A stretch of DNA of 64,000 nt from the NCBI GenBank assembly GCA_027494055.1, contig JAOSJO010000023.1, positions 441,919 through 505,918 of the forward strand. Reading direction: 5' to 3'. A model generated the notes under the pieces. That model was not told the DNA's origin. It ran no database searches and saw only the letters and a program-made list of their open reading frames with translations. This document shows, one piece after another, positions 1 to 10,077 of the stretch (the stretch's first letter is position 1; each line of letters opens with the position of its first letter). The DNA is from Anaerolineae bacterium. Lineage in GTDB: Bacteria; Chloroflexota; Anaerolineae; Aggregatilineales; JAFGMM01. The translations under genes were made by a program, and so were the position numbers.

Positions 1-2219
1 TGGCGCGCACGAAGTCTGTCGCCGCGAGCACCGTCGCGGTGGCCTCGGCGGTGGGCGGGATAATCAGCCCGGCGGCGAGCGCCAGGCCAATAATCAGGAT
101 ACACGCCGTCGCCAGGAACGTCAGCAGCCCCAGCGCCCAGTAGGGGATGAGGGGCACGGCGACCAGCTCGCCGACCTGCGACTCCTGCCCGCCCTCCAGT
201 TCCCGGACCTCGATCTCATACGGCAGCGCCTTCTCGACGCCAATGATGGGCCGTTCCTTCGGCTCCATCTGGATCAGGGTGCGCACGGTCTGGCCCGGCC
301 CCATGGCGAATTCCGGCTGGCTGAGCATGAATTTCACCGCGTCCTCGCGGTCGCGCGCGCTGATCGTGTAGTTGCCGGGGGCGTTGCCCGTGTTGGTGAC
401 CGACAGCGTCACGCTGCCTTTGCGCTGGACGCGCTTGGGTTGCAGGTCGGTCTTGAAGCCGTGGAAGGGCGCGATCTGGAGCCAGCCGGTGAGCGAGGCG
501 ACCTCGCCGTGCTTCTCGCGGCTGGTGACGCTAAGGACGAAGCTGTGCCGTCCGGCGACGCTCGTGCTGGTGCGCGGCGGATGGAAGGCCACCATGATCG
601 TGCCCTGGTCGCCGGGCATCAACTGAAGCGTCTTGGTCGGCACAGTGACCCACTCGTTCAGGAGCCCGCGCACCTGCACCGTGAAATGGTCCACGATCCG
701 GTCCTGGTTGAGGATTTCGACCGGAACATCCACCCGACCGCCCGCCTGCACCTCGACGATGTTGCCCGTCGTCATGACCAGGCCGACGTTCCTGCCAGAG
801 GCAGCGACGGGCATGCCCGACGTCCCCTGGAATGTGGCGCGGGCGCTGCCGCCCGACGACGGCGCGCCGGCGTACTGCATCGACCCCATCCCCCTGGGGC
901 GGGTCGGCTGCACGCCGCTCGCCTCCAGTTGCAGCCAGAACGCGCCGATGCGCACCGTGGCGTCCGGGTCCCCACACTTCGGGCACCTGAGGCATCAAGC
1001 GGGCGTCGCCCAGGAGCGTGCCGTTGGTCGATCCCAGGTCGGTGATGCGGTAGCGCCCATCCGCGCCGCGCTCAAGCCGGGCGTGGCTGCGCGAGACCCC
1101 TCGCCATCGAGGACGACGTCGGAGTCGAGCGCCCGCCCGATGAGGGTTACGGCCTGCTTGAGCGGGACCGTGCGCGTCGGTTCCTGCTCGTGGACAATGA
1201 TGAGGCGGTCGTAGCCGGCCATGCTCGGCGTGGGCGTCTGGTAGGTGTGTTCGGGCATCTGCGCGGGGATCGGCTCGCCCATGGAGGTAGGTCTTCAGGT
1301 TCTCGCCCGGCCCCGACGACGCCTCCGGCATCGTCGGCTCGCCGCTGGCGATGCGCGTCTGCACGGCCTGGATGGCGCGCGCCATCTCTCCCGCCTGCTG
1401 GAAGCGGCCGTTGGGGTGCTTCGCCAGGCTCTTCTTGAGGATCGCCACAACATCCGTCGGGAGGTCGGGGCGGAAATCGGCGGGCGGTGGGAGCGGGTCG
1501 CGCGTGTGCATCTGGATGGCCTGGGTGATCGACCGCGGCTCGTAGGGCAGCCGCCCGACCACCAGCTCGTACATCATCACGCCGAGGGCGTAGATGTCGG
1601 TGCGCGCATCGACCTTTTCGGCAAGGCACTGCTCCGGCGACATGTAGGGCAGCGTGCCCATCGGCTGCCCGGTGAGCGAATGCACGCCGCCTTCGGCCAG
1701 CTTCGCCAGCCCGAAGTCAGTCAGGACGGCGCGGAAGCGGCTGGTCCCGTGGCCGCCGGCGGTCATCAGCTTGAGGAGCACGTTATCTGGCTTGATGTCG
1801 CGGTGGATCATGCCTTCGCGGTGCGCGTAGTCCAGCGCCTCCGCGATCTGGCGGGTCAATTCCAGGGCCTCGGTCAGCTCGATGATCTTGTGCTGCGCCT
1901 GAAGCCGCTGGAGGTACGCGCGCAGGCTGCCCCCGGTGACCAGCTCCATAACGAGGTAGAGGTAGCCCTGGTCGAACCCGGAATCGAGCACGCGCACGAT
2001 GCTGGCGTGGTCGAGGCGCTTGGCGGCGCGCGCCTCTTGTGCGAAGCGCTGCTGGAATTCCGGGCGCGCCGCCATGTGGGGGTGCATGACTTTGATGGCG
2101 ACGGGCCGCTTGAGGCGCACGTCGGTCGCCCGGAAGACCGAACTCATGCTGCCGTCGCCGAGCTGCTGCTCGATGCGGTAGTGACCAAGCGTGCGGCCAA
2201 TGAGCGCCTGATCGGTCAT
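1..2219 (-). CDS. Receptor-type Ser/Thr protein kinase with FHA domain (partial, frameshifted)
   Basis: A Hanks-type kinase fills about residues 11-280: Lys43 in AIKV, HRD at 139-141, DFG at 168-170 and an SPEQ activation segment. The third glycine of the nucleotide loop is Ser. An FHA domain follows (motif GRYRITDLGSTNGT), then Ig-like repeats and a membrane helix near 60-120; the protein runs off the window start. It is a paralogue of the kinase at 20149-23533, colinear over its whole visible length. Three single-base breaks (near 1283, 1098 and 970) shift the frame, but each continuation matches the paralogue, so the gene is probably intact. The start at 2219 has a strong AGGAGAAGG ribosome site. 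It probably phosphorylates threonines of partners in response to an external signal; the substrate is unknown, and the nearby eCIS is a candidate. Confidence 0.85.
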
Positions 2220-2520
2220 GCCGGCCCTTCTCCTGGGAGCCTCAGCCGCCAGACAGGAAATAGCACACTCACGGGGATACAGACCAAATCTAACTATTCT
2301 TGTATAAAATGTACACCTTAGACCTACTATACGCAACCCCTACACGAACCCAGGCGGGAGGGCCGCCCCTGATGTGCGCGGGGGAGGGCGAACCGGCGGT
2401 TCGCGCAATCTGGGCGCGCCCGGCGCTTGACAACCGGCGACTGCCCGCACTACACTGAGCCTGCTCGATGCAACGGGGTAAGCCGCGCCGTCACGCGCGC
2501 AGTTACCGAAGGAGGCCGCG
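2220..2520. other. Divergent intergenic region between kinase and lipoprotein genes
   Basis: This 301-base gap separates two divergent genes. The kinase side is AT-rich (about 2281-2340) with several TATA-like boxes but no clearly spaced promoter. The lipoprotein side has a good promoter, listed separately. No RNA gene or conserved ORF was seen. Confidence 0.6.
2427..2456 (+). promoter_or_regulatory. Sigma-70-like promoter of the lipoprotein gene
   Basis: A perfect -35 box TTGACA (2427-2432) and a TACACT -10 box (2451-2456) are separated by 18 bases. They lie 65 bases before the ATG at 2521, which has a GAAGGAGG ribosome site. Confidence 0.55.
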
Positions 2521-3503
2521 ATGCGCAGGGCCGCAGCGCTCATGATCCTTGTCGCCATACTCTCGGCGTGTACATCGTCGCAGTCCGTGCCAGACGCGCC
2601 CCCGCCCGCGCCCGTGGGCGACGTGCTCACGCTGGAGGCCAGCGGCCGGCTCACTGAGCAGGCCAGCCTGCCCGAAGGGCCGGGCAACCTGAGCGGTACC
2701 GTGCGCAACATGGCCGGCGAATCGCTGCGCAACGTCCTGCTCTACGTTGACCCCGACCACATGACGCTGAGCGCCGAAGACGGCAGCTACCGCTTCGACG
2801 CGCTCAGCCCCGGCGAGCACACGGTGAGCGCGCTCTCCCACACGCACATCGACGCGCTTGAGGGCCAGACGGCCTTCATCTTCGACCAGGCCGACATCAC
2901 GCGCGATTTTCACCTCTCAGAGGGCCTCAGCACCAACGTCGCTGTCAGGTTCCTGAACGAGAGCGACGAGCCGCTCGTCGGCCCGGTGGGGGTTCTACCG
3001 GCTCGATGACCTCAAGCTCGCCGCGCAGGTTGACTCGATGGGCGATGAAGTCAACGTCGCGGTGCCGGCCGGCGTCTACTGGGTCGCCACGTTCGGCGCA
3101 GAGGGCGAAACGCCGCGCGGCGCGCTGCTTGACCTCCCGCCGAACCGCACCCGCGAGGGGGGTCGTGCGCCTCTTCAGGGAACCGCCGCATGCCCTGGAG
3201 CCGGCCACCGGCAGCCAGGTCACGGTCGCCGGCGCGATGACGCCGCCGGAATTCTGCGCGGCGATGGCGTTTGTGGTGCAGGCGTTCGACCGCGACACCG
3301 GGCAATCGCTCGGCGTGATGTACAGCACGGACGGCGCGTATGAGATCACCTTCGAGAACACAGGCAGCGCCGGCCGTTTCCTCCTCCGGTACGACGCGGT
3401 ATGCAGCCGCGGTCTGCTTGCGACGGACGCGCTCGCGCTCACGCTCGATGCGGGCGTCGGCGGCAGGCTCTCGCACGACGTGGCCTTCGATACCGCGCAG
3501 TAG
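2521..3503 (+). CDS. Secreted lipoprotein with carboxypeptidase-regulatory-like domain (two frameshifts)
   Basis: The N-terminus is a lipoprotein signal: charged MRR, a hydrophobic stretch, then a lipobox ending LSAC at about residue 17, so the product is probably membrane-anchored outside the cell. A segment with NLSGTVRNMAGE and DGSYRFDALSPGEHT follows, the usual look of a CarboxypepD_reg-like beta-sandwich. A second similar segment (DGAYEITF) sits near the C-terminus. The frame breaks in a G5 run near 2990 and a G6 run near 3160; removing one G at each gives a continuous protein of about 327 residues ending at 3503. No specific function can be assigned; a surface-adhesion or scaffold role is a guess. 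Confidence 0.65.
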
Positions 3504-3570
3504 CGTCGCGCGCTGATCCCTGACGCTGCATCTGCGAAAGCGACCTGTGTTTCGTCCCTATCACCCCATC

Positions 3571-3951
3571 GCATCTATTCACGTTGTCCGCTCGGTATAA
3601 CGCATGGTGTACTTTTCGTGACCCGACGACTGAAGTCGTCGGTTAATCGCAGAAGGCGGCGGGTAGGAATACGAATTGGCCCACGACTTCCAGCAGTTTA
3701 ACAAAATAATCCCGTAATGGTCCGTCGTCTTCAGTCCAGAAATGTTTACGCCATACGAGCAGTATTGCGTTTTTCGTAGCCCGCCGACTGAAGTCGTCCC
3801 GCTGACTGAAGTCAGCGCCTAATCGTCGCCGATAGCGATGACTGCTACGAATTAGCCCGCGACTTCAGTCGCGGGGTCAGAGATGAATGTACGTTATCGG
3901 ATCAATTTCTTAAACTGCATCAGTCGCGGGAACCAAAAGGTCAACAGATAC
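3571..3951. repeat. REPIN-like palindromic element, copy A (expanded, degenerate)
   Basis: The left end (CATCTATTCACGTTGTCCGC) and right end (GGTCAACAGATAC) match the ends of copies B-D, but the interior is about 380 bases instead of about 150. It holds several hairpins of the family: CGACGACTGAAGTCGTCG near 3624, GACTGAAGTCGTC near 3785, and CCGCGACTTCAGTCGCGG near 3862. It looks like two or more nested or fused copies with decay between them. Confidence 0.6.
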
Positions 3952-4030
3952 AGTTCTTCTTCCCTTACAGGTAACGGGGTTGCGCGCCTGACCGTATGGT
4001 AAGAGCAGGGCTATAGTACAAAAGAAGTAC

Positions 4031-4059
4031 TTGCACGAATTTTTGGACTGTCGTAGTAT
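4031..4059 (+). promoter_or_regulatory. Candidate promoter of the BTAD regulator
   Basis: TTGCAC (4031-4036) and TAGTAT (4054-4059) are separated by exactly 17 bases and lie 88 bases upstream of the chosen start. Both boxes deviate from consensus, so this is only a candidate. Confidence 0.3.
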
Positions 4060-4147
4060 GAAATTGGGCCTCTGTCAACCGGCATGGGTTGCAAGCGCCC
4101 CGCCCCCATGGGTTGTCTGCCGGACGGTTAGCCTCAAGGACAGTCCA

Positions 4148-5064
4148 ATGGACGTATTGCGCGTTTATGCTTTTGGCCGCCTGCGGATCTCGTATGCGGG
4201 CGGTGCGGTGCAACGCTTCCCCACACGCCAGTCAGAAAGTCTTTTCGGCTACCTGGCGCTTCATGCCGGGGCCGACCACCCACGCGATCTGTTGATCGAG
4301 CACGTACTCGGCGACTACACCGACCTGAAGAGCGCACGCGCGCCTGAGCACGGCGCTCTGGCGCGTCCGCCGCACCCTGGCGGAGGCCGGTGTGCCCGTG
4401 GACGACTACCTCAGCGCCGGGCGCGATACCGTCTGCCTGATCGACGGCGCGACGCTCTGGGTCGATACCAACGCCTTCATTGAAGCACTCCAGGCAGCGG
4501 CGACGGATGAGCACCCGGAGCGCACCTGGGAGGAGGCGGTCGGGTACTACACCGGCGACCTCTGCGAAGGCCTGTACCACGACTGGTGCCTCGCCGAGCG
4601 CGAACGCTTCGAGCGGCTGTTGCTGCGCACGCTGGGCCAATTGATGGCGGCGTGCGGCGCGCGCGAGGCCTACGACGAAGCCGCCGCGCTGGGGCGGCGC
4701 ATCCTGGCGCGCGACCCGCTCCGCGAGGAGATCCACCGCGCGCTGATGAGCTACAGCTACCGGGCCGGCAACCGTGCCGAGGCGGTGCGGCGGTACCAGC
4801 GATGCCGCGACTTGCTGCGAAGCGAGCTGGGCGTCGATCCCCATGCCGGAGACGCAGGCGCTCTACCTGCAAATCAGCGCCGGCCAGCAGGCAGCCCCCC
4901 AGGGCGCGCCGCCGCTGCCGCTGCAGGAGGTCCTCACCCACCTGCGCGACACGATGGGCAGCATGGAGCGCATGACCGGGCAGCTCACGATGGCGATGAG
5001 CCTGCTGGAACGCCTCTCCACCGTGGAGGGCCAGGGCCTCTCACGCCGGTCGCCGGAGGTGTGA
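4148..5064 (+). CDS. BTAD/SARP-type transcriptional regulator (two frameshifts)
   Basis: The N-terminus (VYAFGRLRISYAGG, then FPTRQSESLFGYLAL) is the winged-helix DNA-binding domain of the OmpR/SARP type. A bacterial transcriptional activator domain follows, with REEIHRALMSYSYRAGNRAEAVRRY and LGVDP near residues 195-240. There is no ATPase or TPR extension, so this is a short SARP of about 305 residues with a helical tail. Single-base breaks occur near 4340 and in a C4 run near 4840. The start at 4148 was chosen because SARP proteins begin with this strand; an in-frame ATG at 4031 is less likely. It sits just before the eCIS operon in the same direction and may control it, though its own terminator separates them. 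Confidence 0.8.
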
Positions 5065-5110
5065 GACTGTTGTGAGACTCCTGTGAACCTTGTGTGAGAC
5101 TAGCCTGATA

Positions 5111-5144
5111 GGCTGTGGCTACGTGATGTGCCACAGCCTTTTTT
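5111..5144 (+). terminator. Rho-independent terminator
   Basis: A perfect 9-bp stem (GGCTGTGGC / GCCACAGCC) with a 10-base loop is followed by six T residues. It lies 47 bases after the BTAD gene and separates that transcript from the eCIS operon. Confidence 0.9.
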
Positions 5145-5258
5145 GATTCGGCGCGCCCTGGGCGCCCAGATGGTTGCGCATTGAACGACGAATCTGCCGG
5201 TTCCCGCAGCGACGCCCCATCGCAGCCGCCAGGCCGGGACCTCCTACCAGGAGAGGAC

Positions 5259-5546
5259 ATGGAACTCGCTTTGAGGAACACGCCCACTCGTTTGTCCTGC
5301 GCCTGTGGCTCCGAACCGAGCGTGGGCCGCCCGGAGTGGCGCGGCTGGATCCGGCACGTGCAGACCGGCGAGAAGCTGTTCTTCCGCGATCCCAAGACGA
5401 TCCTGCCGTTTCTGCTCCGGTTCCTGGAGGCCGTCTCCAGCCAGACCGAGCCGCAGCCGGAACGCCTGCGCGAGCTTTGGCGCAGCCTCAGCGAGCGGTT
5501 GCTCTCCGAGCGGCCCGGCGATGCGGGCCAGGAGGCGCAGGGCTGA
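5259..5546 (+). CDS. Small conserved-looking protein at the head of the eCIS operon
   Basis: This 95-residue protein has a central block with RPEWRGWIRHVQTGEKLFF and then ILPFLLRFLE, resembling small proteins with a W-x-G-x-(V/I)-x-H-V-x-(S/T)-G-E core. I do not know a named function. The ATG at 5259 was chosen because an AGGAGAGG ribosome site lies 5 bases upstream; an in-frame TTG at 5181 would add 26 low-complexity residues. Its stop overlaps the ATPase start by one base (TGATG), so the two are translationally coupled. Two cysteines in a CAC motif lie before the conserved block. Confidence 0.7.
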   Translation: MELALRNTPTRLSCACGSEPSVGRPEWRGWIRHVQTGEKLFFRDPKTILPFLLRFLEAVSSQTEPQPERLRELWRSLSERLLSERPGDAGQEAQG

Positions 5547-7634
5547 TGGACGCGCCGCACCTCCAGCAGTTGCAGGCGGCGCTCGCGCGCCTGGAGCCTC
5601 GACTCCGCGCGGCGGCGGCGCGCGCGCAGGCGGCGGGCCACGACCCCACCGACGCGCTGCGCGGCCTGGTCATCACCGGGGCCGAGGTGGAGGCGCTGCT
5701 GGCCCGCGCGCCGCTCGCCGGCCTGTGGCCCTCCGGGGAGGCGGCCCCTGACGCGCCCCAGGCGACGTCAGAAGGCGACCCGCCGCTGCCAGCGCTTGCA
5801 CGCGCGTTCGGGCTGACCGCGCTGGACTGTGACATTCTGCTCGTGGCGCTTGCCCCCGAACTCGACCGCCGGTACGAGCGGCTGTACGCCTACCTGCAGG
5901 ACGACGTCTCGCAGCGCCGGCCGACGGTCAACCTGGCGATGAACCTCCTGAGCAACGACCTGGCGGATGCGGCGGCGCGCTTCGCCATCTGGGAGCGCCT
6001 GACTGCCACCGCGCCGCTACGCGCGCACCACCTCATCGACTGCATCCCCGACCGCAACCAGCGCGAGCCGGCCTTCCTGGCGCATTTCGTCAAGATCGAT
6101 CACCGCATCGTCGCCCACCTGCTCGGCGACGCGACGCCCGACACCCGGCTTGAGGGGCGCGGTCGCGCTGCTGGCCGGCGGCAAGGGGTCGATCACGGCC
6201 ACCGAAGAGATCGTCGCCCTCCTCCGGCAGGCCATCGACGACGGCGCGATGGTGCATCTCCGGGGGCCGGCGGGCGCGGGCCGGCGTGAGACGTTGGCGC
6301 AGGTCTGCGCCGGGGCAGGGCTGCCGCTCGTCGCGGTCGATCTCCCCCGGCTGGCGGCGCTGGAGATTGGGTTCCCGCTGGCGTGGCGGCTTGCGCTCCG
6401 CGAGGCGCGGCTGGCGGGCGCGGCGCTGATGCTGCACGGGTGGGAGGCGTGCCTCGGCGACGACGCGCTGCCCCCACCGGACCTGTGGCGGGCGCTGTGC
6501 GCCTACGCGCGCCCGGTGTTCCTCTGCGGGGCGACGCCCTGGGAGCCGCGCGATGTGGACCGCACGCGCCGGCTGCTGCGCGTGGCGTTCCACGTGCCGC
6601 CCTACGATGAACGTCTGCGCTTCTGGGAGGAGGGCCTGGGCCGCTACGCGGTTTCGGAGGAAGCGATACACGCGCTGGAGCAGATCGCGGGCAAGTTCCG
6701 GCTTACGCCGGGGCAGATCGAGGCGGCGGCGCACACGGCAGCCGATTACGCGGCCTCGCGCGGCGGGCCGATCCGGGCGACGGACCTGCACGTGAGCGCG
6801 CAGGCGCATTCGAGCGCGCGGCTGGGCCGGATGGCGCGGCGGATCGCGCCGCGCTTCGACTGGGACGACCTGATCCTCCCGCCCGACCGCGTCGCGCAAC
6901 TGCGCGAGATGTGCGCGCGGGCGCGCTACGCGCACGTGGTGCACGACGCCTGGGGCTTCGGGCGGAAGATCGCGCCGGGCCGGGGCGTGAGCGCGCTCTT
7001 CGCCGGCGAAAGCGGCACCGGCAAGACGATGGCGGCGGAGGTGATCGCCAACGACCTGGGGCTGGCGCTGTACAAGATCGACCTCTCGGCGGTGGTGAGC
7101 AAGTACATCGGCGAGACCGAGAAGAACCTCAGCGCCATCTTTGCCGAGGCGCAGACCAGCAACGCGATCCTGTTCTTCGACGAGGCCGACGCGCTGTTCG
7201 GGAAGCGCTCGGAGGTCAAGGATGCGCACGACCGCTACGCCAACATCGAGATCGCCTACCTCCTCCAGCAGATCGAGAACTACGACGGCATCGCCGTCCT
7301 TGCCACCAACCTGCGCCAGAACCTCGACGAGGCCTTCACGCGGCGGCTCGACTTCCTGGTCGATTTCCCCTTCCCCGAAGTGGAATACCGCGCGCGCATC
7401 TGGGCGGTGAACTTCCCGCCAGACGCGCCGCTCGCGCCGGAGGTGGACCTGGAAGAGCTGGCGGCGCGCTACCGCCTGGCGGGCGGCAACATCCGCAACG
7501 CGACGCTGGCCTCGGCATACCTGGCTGCCGCCGACGGCGGCGCAATCACGATGGCGCACGTGCGGCGCGCCATCCGCCGCGAACACCAGAAGATGGGCCG
7601 CCTGCTTGACGACGACCTGGAAGCCGGATTGTGA
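5546..7634 (+). CDS. AAA+ ATPase of the eCIS (Pvc15-like; one frameshift)
   Basis: The product is about 696 residues. An N-terminal helical region containing a winged-helix-like FGLTALDCDILLVALAPELD segment comes first, then a degenerate nucleotide-binding module (GPAGAGRRET), then a complete AAA+ domain: Walker A GESGTGKT near residue 488, Walker B LFFDEADALFGKR near 542, and sensor region LATNLRQNLDEAFTRR. Tandem ATPases of this type are standard eCIS components (Pvc15/Afp15) and are thought to aid assembly or disassembly of the sheath. The frame breaks in a G4 run near 6152; dropping one G restores it. DUF4255 follows 10 bases downstream. Confidence 0.9.
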
Positions 7635-7644
7635 GCGAGTTGCG

Positions 7645-8340
7645 ATGATTCAAGACCTGGACGAGACGCTCAAGAAGCTGTTGATCGAGAAGGGCAAGCT
7701 CAACGCGGGCGAGATCGATATCACGTTCGACCAGCCCAACGGCGAATGGGCCGCCGGCCTGAGCCGCCCCACGCTCAACTGCTGGCTCTTCGACGTGCGC
7801 GAGAACCGGGAGCTGCGCAGCATGGAATGGGAGGTCACGCGCACCAACGACAACCGGAGCGGCAAGCTGCGGCTGCCGCCGCTCCGCTTCGACCTGACGT
7901 ACCTGGTCACGGCGTGGACGCGCAAGGTGGAGGACGAGCACCAACTGCTGTGGCGCGCGCTCGGCGCGCTGAGCCAGACGCGCGCGCTCGACCCCGATAC
8001 GTGTGAGGGCGCGCTGCGCGATCAGGCCTACGACATCCCGGTGCAGGTCGGCCAGACCTCGGAAGCCATCCAGAGCATGAGCGACCTCTGGAGCGTGCTC
8101 GACAACGAGATGCGCGCCGGTTTCCTGGTCAAACTGACCCTGGCGCTTGAGGCCGACCGGGGCTTCGACGCGCCGCTGGTGCTCGAATCCAGGGTGTCGG
8201 TCGGCCAGGCCGAGGACCCGCCTAAGCAAGAAATCACGGTGCTTGACACCGTGCTCGAAATCCCGAAGCGGGCCGATGGGGCCGCCGCAGACGCGAAACG
8301 GGGCAAGGCTAAGCGAGGCAGCAAGGAGGGCGACGGCTAG
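7645..8340 (+). CDS. DUF4255 protein, tail-terminator-like (Pvc16 family)
   Basis: This 231-residue protein begins MIQDLDETLKKLL and carries the DUF4255 hallmarks: ITFDQPN, RPTLNCWLFDVRENRELRS and a DLTYLVTAWT segment. DUF4255 proteins cap the end of the eCIS tube and sheath as Pvc16/Afp16-like terminators. It sits between the ATPase and the sheath gene, as in many eCIS loci. The C-terminal tail is Lys/Arg-rich (KRGKAKRGSKEG). The ATG at 7645 is preferred over one at 7606 that would overlap the ATPase gene. Confidence 0.88.
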   Translation: MIQDLDETLKKLLIEKGKLNAGEIDITFDQPNGEWAAGLSRPTLNCWLFDVRENRELRSMEWEVTRTNDNRSGKLRLPPLRFDLTYLVTAWTRKVEDEHQLLWRALGALSQTRALDPDTCEGALRDQAYDIPVQVGQTSEAIQSMSDLWSVLDNEMRAGFLVKLTLALEADRGFDAPLVLESRVSVGQAEDPPKQEITVLDTVLEIPKRADGAAADAKRGKAKRGSKEGDG

Positions 8341-8406
8341 AGAGACACGCGCGATGAACGGTGAAAGGCAATCTCAGTCCATAAGCCAAGGAAAAGGAGT
8401 CAAGTG

Positions 8407-9981
8407 ATGTCCCCAACCTATCTGTCACCAGGGGTGTACGTCGAGGAGGTGGATCGCGGAACGAAGCCTATCGAGGCGGTGGGCACGGCGGTGGCCGCTT
8501 TCGTCGGCTACACCGAGCGCGCCGCCGAGATCCGCGACGGCGAGACGACCTCCCTGCTCGGCAAGCCGACGCTGGTCACCAACTGGACGCAGTACGTGCA
8601 GAAGTTCGGCGGCTTCATGGCGGGCGCGTACCTGCCAGACGCCGTGTACGGCTACTTCGCCAACGGCGGCGGGCGGTGCTACGTGGTGAGCATCAAGACG
8701 CTCGGCGCTTCCGAAGACCCCGCACTGGCCTCGCCGGCCAGGGCGGCCATCGAGAGCGCCGAGGAGAAGCCCGCCGGGTTGCTGGAGTTCGCCGCCAGGG
8801 AGGCCGGGCCGACCGGCAACAACATCCGTGTGGAGGTCAAGCACGGGGGCGATGAGGAGAACCCGACGTTCAGCCTGCAGATCAGCATGGCGGGCCGCGC
8901 GCCGGAGAGCTTCGATAACCTGACCGTGGGCCGGGGCGACCGCAACGTCGAGACGGTTGTCAAAGAGCAGTCGCAGTTGGTCACGGTCCGTGTGGTGGGC
9001 CGGCCGGCGGCAAACGTGCTCCCCGCTGCCGGCACGTACACGCTCGCCGGCGGCGAGATCAAGACGAAGGCGATCACGGTGCAGGATTACCAGGGCGACG
9101 TGATCAAGCGCGAGGGCATGGGCGGCCTTGAGCCGCTGGACGACGTGACCATGATCTGCGCGCCCGACCTGATGGCGAGCTACGTCAGCGGCGAGATGAA
9201 CCTCACCGGCGTGCAGTCGGTGCAGCAGGCGATGATCGACTACTGCGAGAAGATGAAGTACTGCTTCGCCATCCTCGACGCCCCGCCGCGCATGATGCCC
9301 GAAGAGGTCAAGAACTGGCGGCTGAACGTGAACTACGACAGCTCGCGCGCCGCCCTCTACTACCCGTGGATCGAGATCGCCGACCAGAGCGGCCAGAACG
9401 GGCGCACGAAGCTGGTCCCGCCCTCCGGGCACATCGCCGGCATCTACGCGCGCAGCGACGGCGAACGCGGCGTGCACAAAGCGCCGGCCAACGAAGTCGT
9501 GCGCGGCACGCTCGGCGTGGAGGTGCAGGTCACCAAGGGCGAGCAGGACGGCCTGAACCCTATTGGCGTGAACTGCATCCGCGCGTTCCCTGGGCGGGGC
9601 ATCCGCGTGTGGGGCGCGCGCACGCTCTCCAGCGACCCGTCGTGGCGCTACATCAACGTCCGGCGGCTGTTCAACATGGTGGAGGAGAGTATCGAGCGCG
9701 GCACCCAGTGGGTGGTGTTCGAGCCGAACGACCCGAATCTGTGGGCGCGCGTCACCCGCGACGTCAGTGCGTTCCTGCGGCTGGTATGGCGCAGCGGCGC
9801 GCTCTTCGGCGTCACGCCGGAGCAGGCCTTTTTCGTCAAGTGCGACGCCGAGACCAACCCGCCGGAAGTGCGCGATGTCGGGCAGCTCATCATCGAGGTG
9901 GGCATGGCCCCGGTGAAGCCCGCCGAGTTCGTGATCTTCCGCGTCAGCCAGTGGGCTGGCCCCGACGCGGCGGAAGGCTAG
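8407..9981 (+). CDS. Contractile sheath protein (phage tail sheath family)
   Basis: The 524-residue product starts MSPTYLSPGVYVEEV, the typical sheath opening, and contains AVGTAVAAFVGYTERA. The C-terminal half has the core domain of tail sheaths (GIRVWGARTLSSDPSWRYIN, RRLFNMVEESIERGTQWVVFEPND), ending in FRVSQW. It is the only sheath gene in the locus, whereas PVC and Afp particles encode three. An AAAGGAG ribosome site lies 7 bases before ATG 8407; a GTG one codon earlier is less likely. The encoded polymer contracts to drive the inner tube. Confidence 0.95.
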   Translation: MSPTYLSPGVYVEEVDRGTKPIEAVGTAVAAFVGYTERAAEIRDGETTSLLGKPTLVTNWTQYVQKFGGFMAGAYLPDAVYGYFANGGGRCYVVSIKTLGASEDPALASPARAAIESAEEKPAGLLEFAAREAGPTGNNIRVEVKHGGDEENPTFSLQISMAGRAPESFDNLTVGRGDRNVETVVKEQSQLVTVRVVGRPAANVLPAAGTYTLAGGEIKTKAITVQDYQGDVIKREGMGGLEPLDDVTMICAPDLMASYVSGEMNLTGVQSVQQAMIDYCEKMKYCFAILDAPPRMMPEEVKNWRLNVNYDSSRAALYYPWIEIADQSGQNGRTKLVPPSGHIAGIYARSDGERGVHKAPANEVVRGTLGVEVQVTKGEQDGLNPIGVNCIRAFPGRGIRVWGARTLSSDPSWRYINVRRLFNMVEESIERGTQWVVFEPNDPNLWARVTRDVSAFLRLVWRSGALFGVTPEQAFFVKCDAETNPPEVRDVGQLIIEVGMAPVKPAEFVIFRVSQWAGPDAAEG

Positions 9982-10077
9982 TGGGCGCAGGGCGTCCTGC
10001 GGACAGGGTCTCTGCCCACGCGCGATGGACGCAACGGCCAGACGGCCAATAAGAAACGCTGTTAGGAGGCGAGAGAA

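Larger units (their letters stand above)
3504..4147. other. Long intergenic region with expanded palindromic repeat
   Basis: No gene was seen in these 644 bases. Most of it (3571-3951) is an enlarged copy of the dispersed REPIN-like element, listed separately. The rest is the upstream region of the BTAD regulator, with one moderate promoter candidate. Confidence 0.6.

Noticed and set aside
5181..5258. TTG start of the small eCIS-head protein
   Set aside because: The added 26 residues are low complexity, and the ATG at 5259 has a much better ribosome site.
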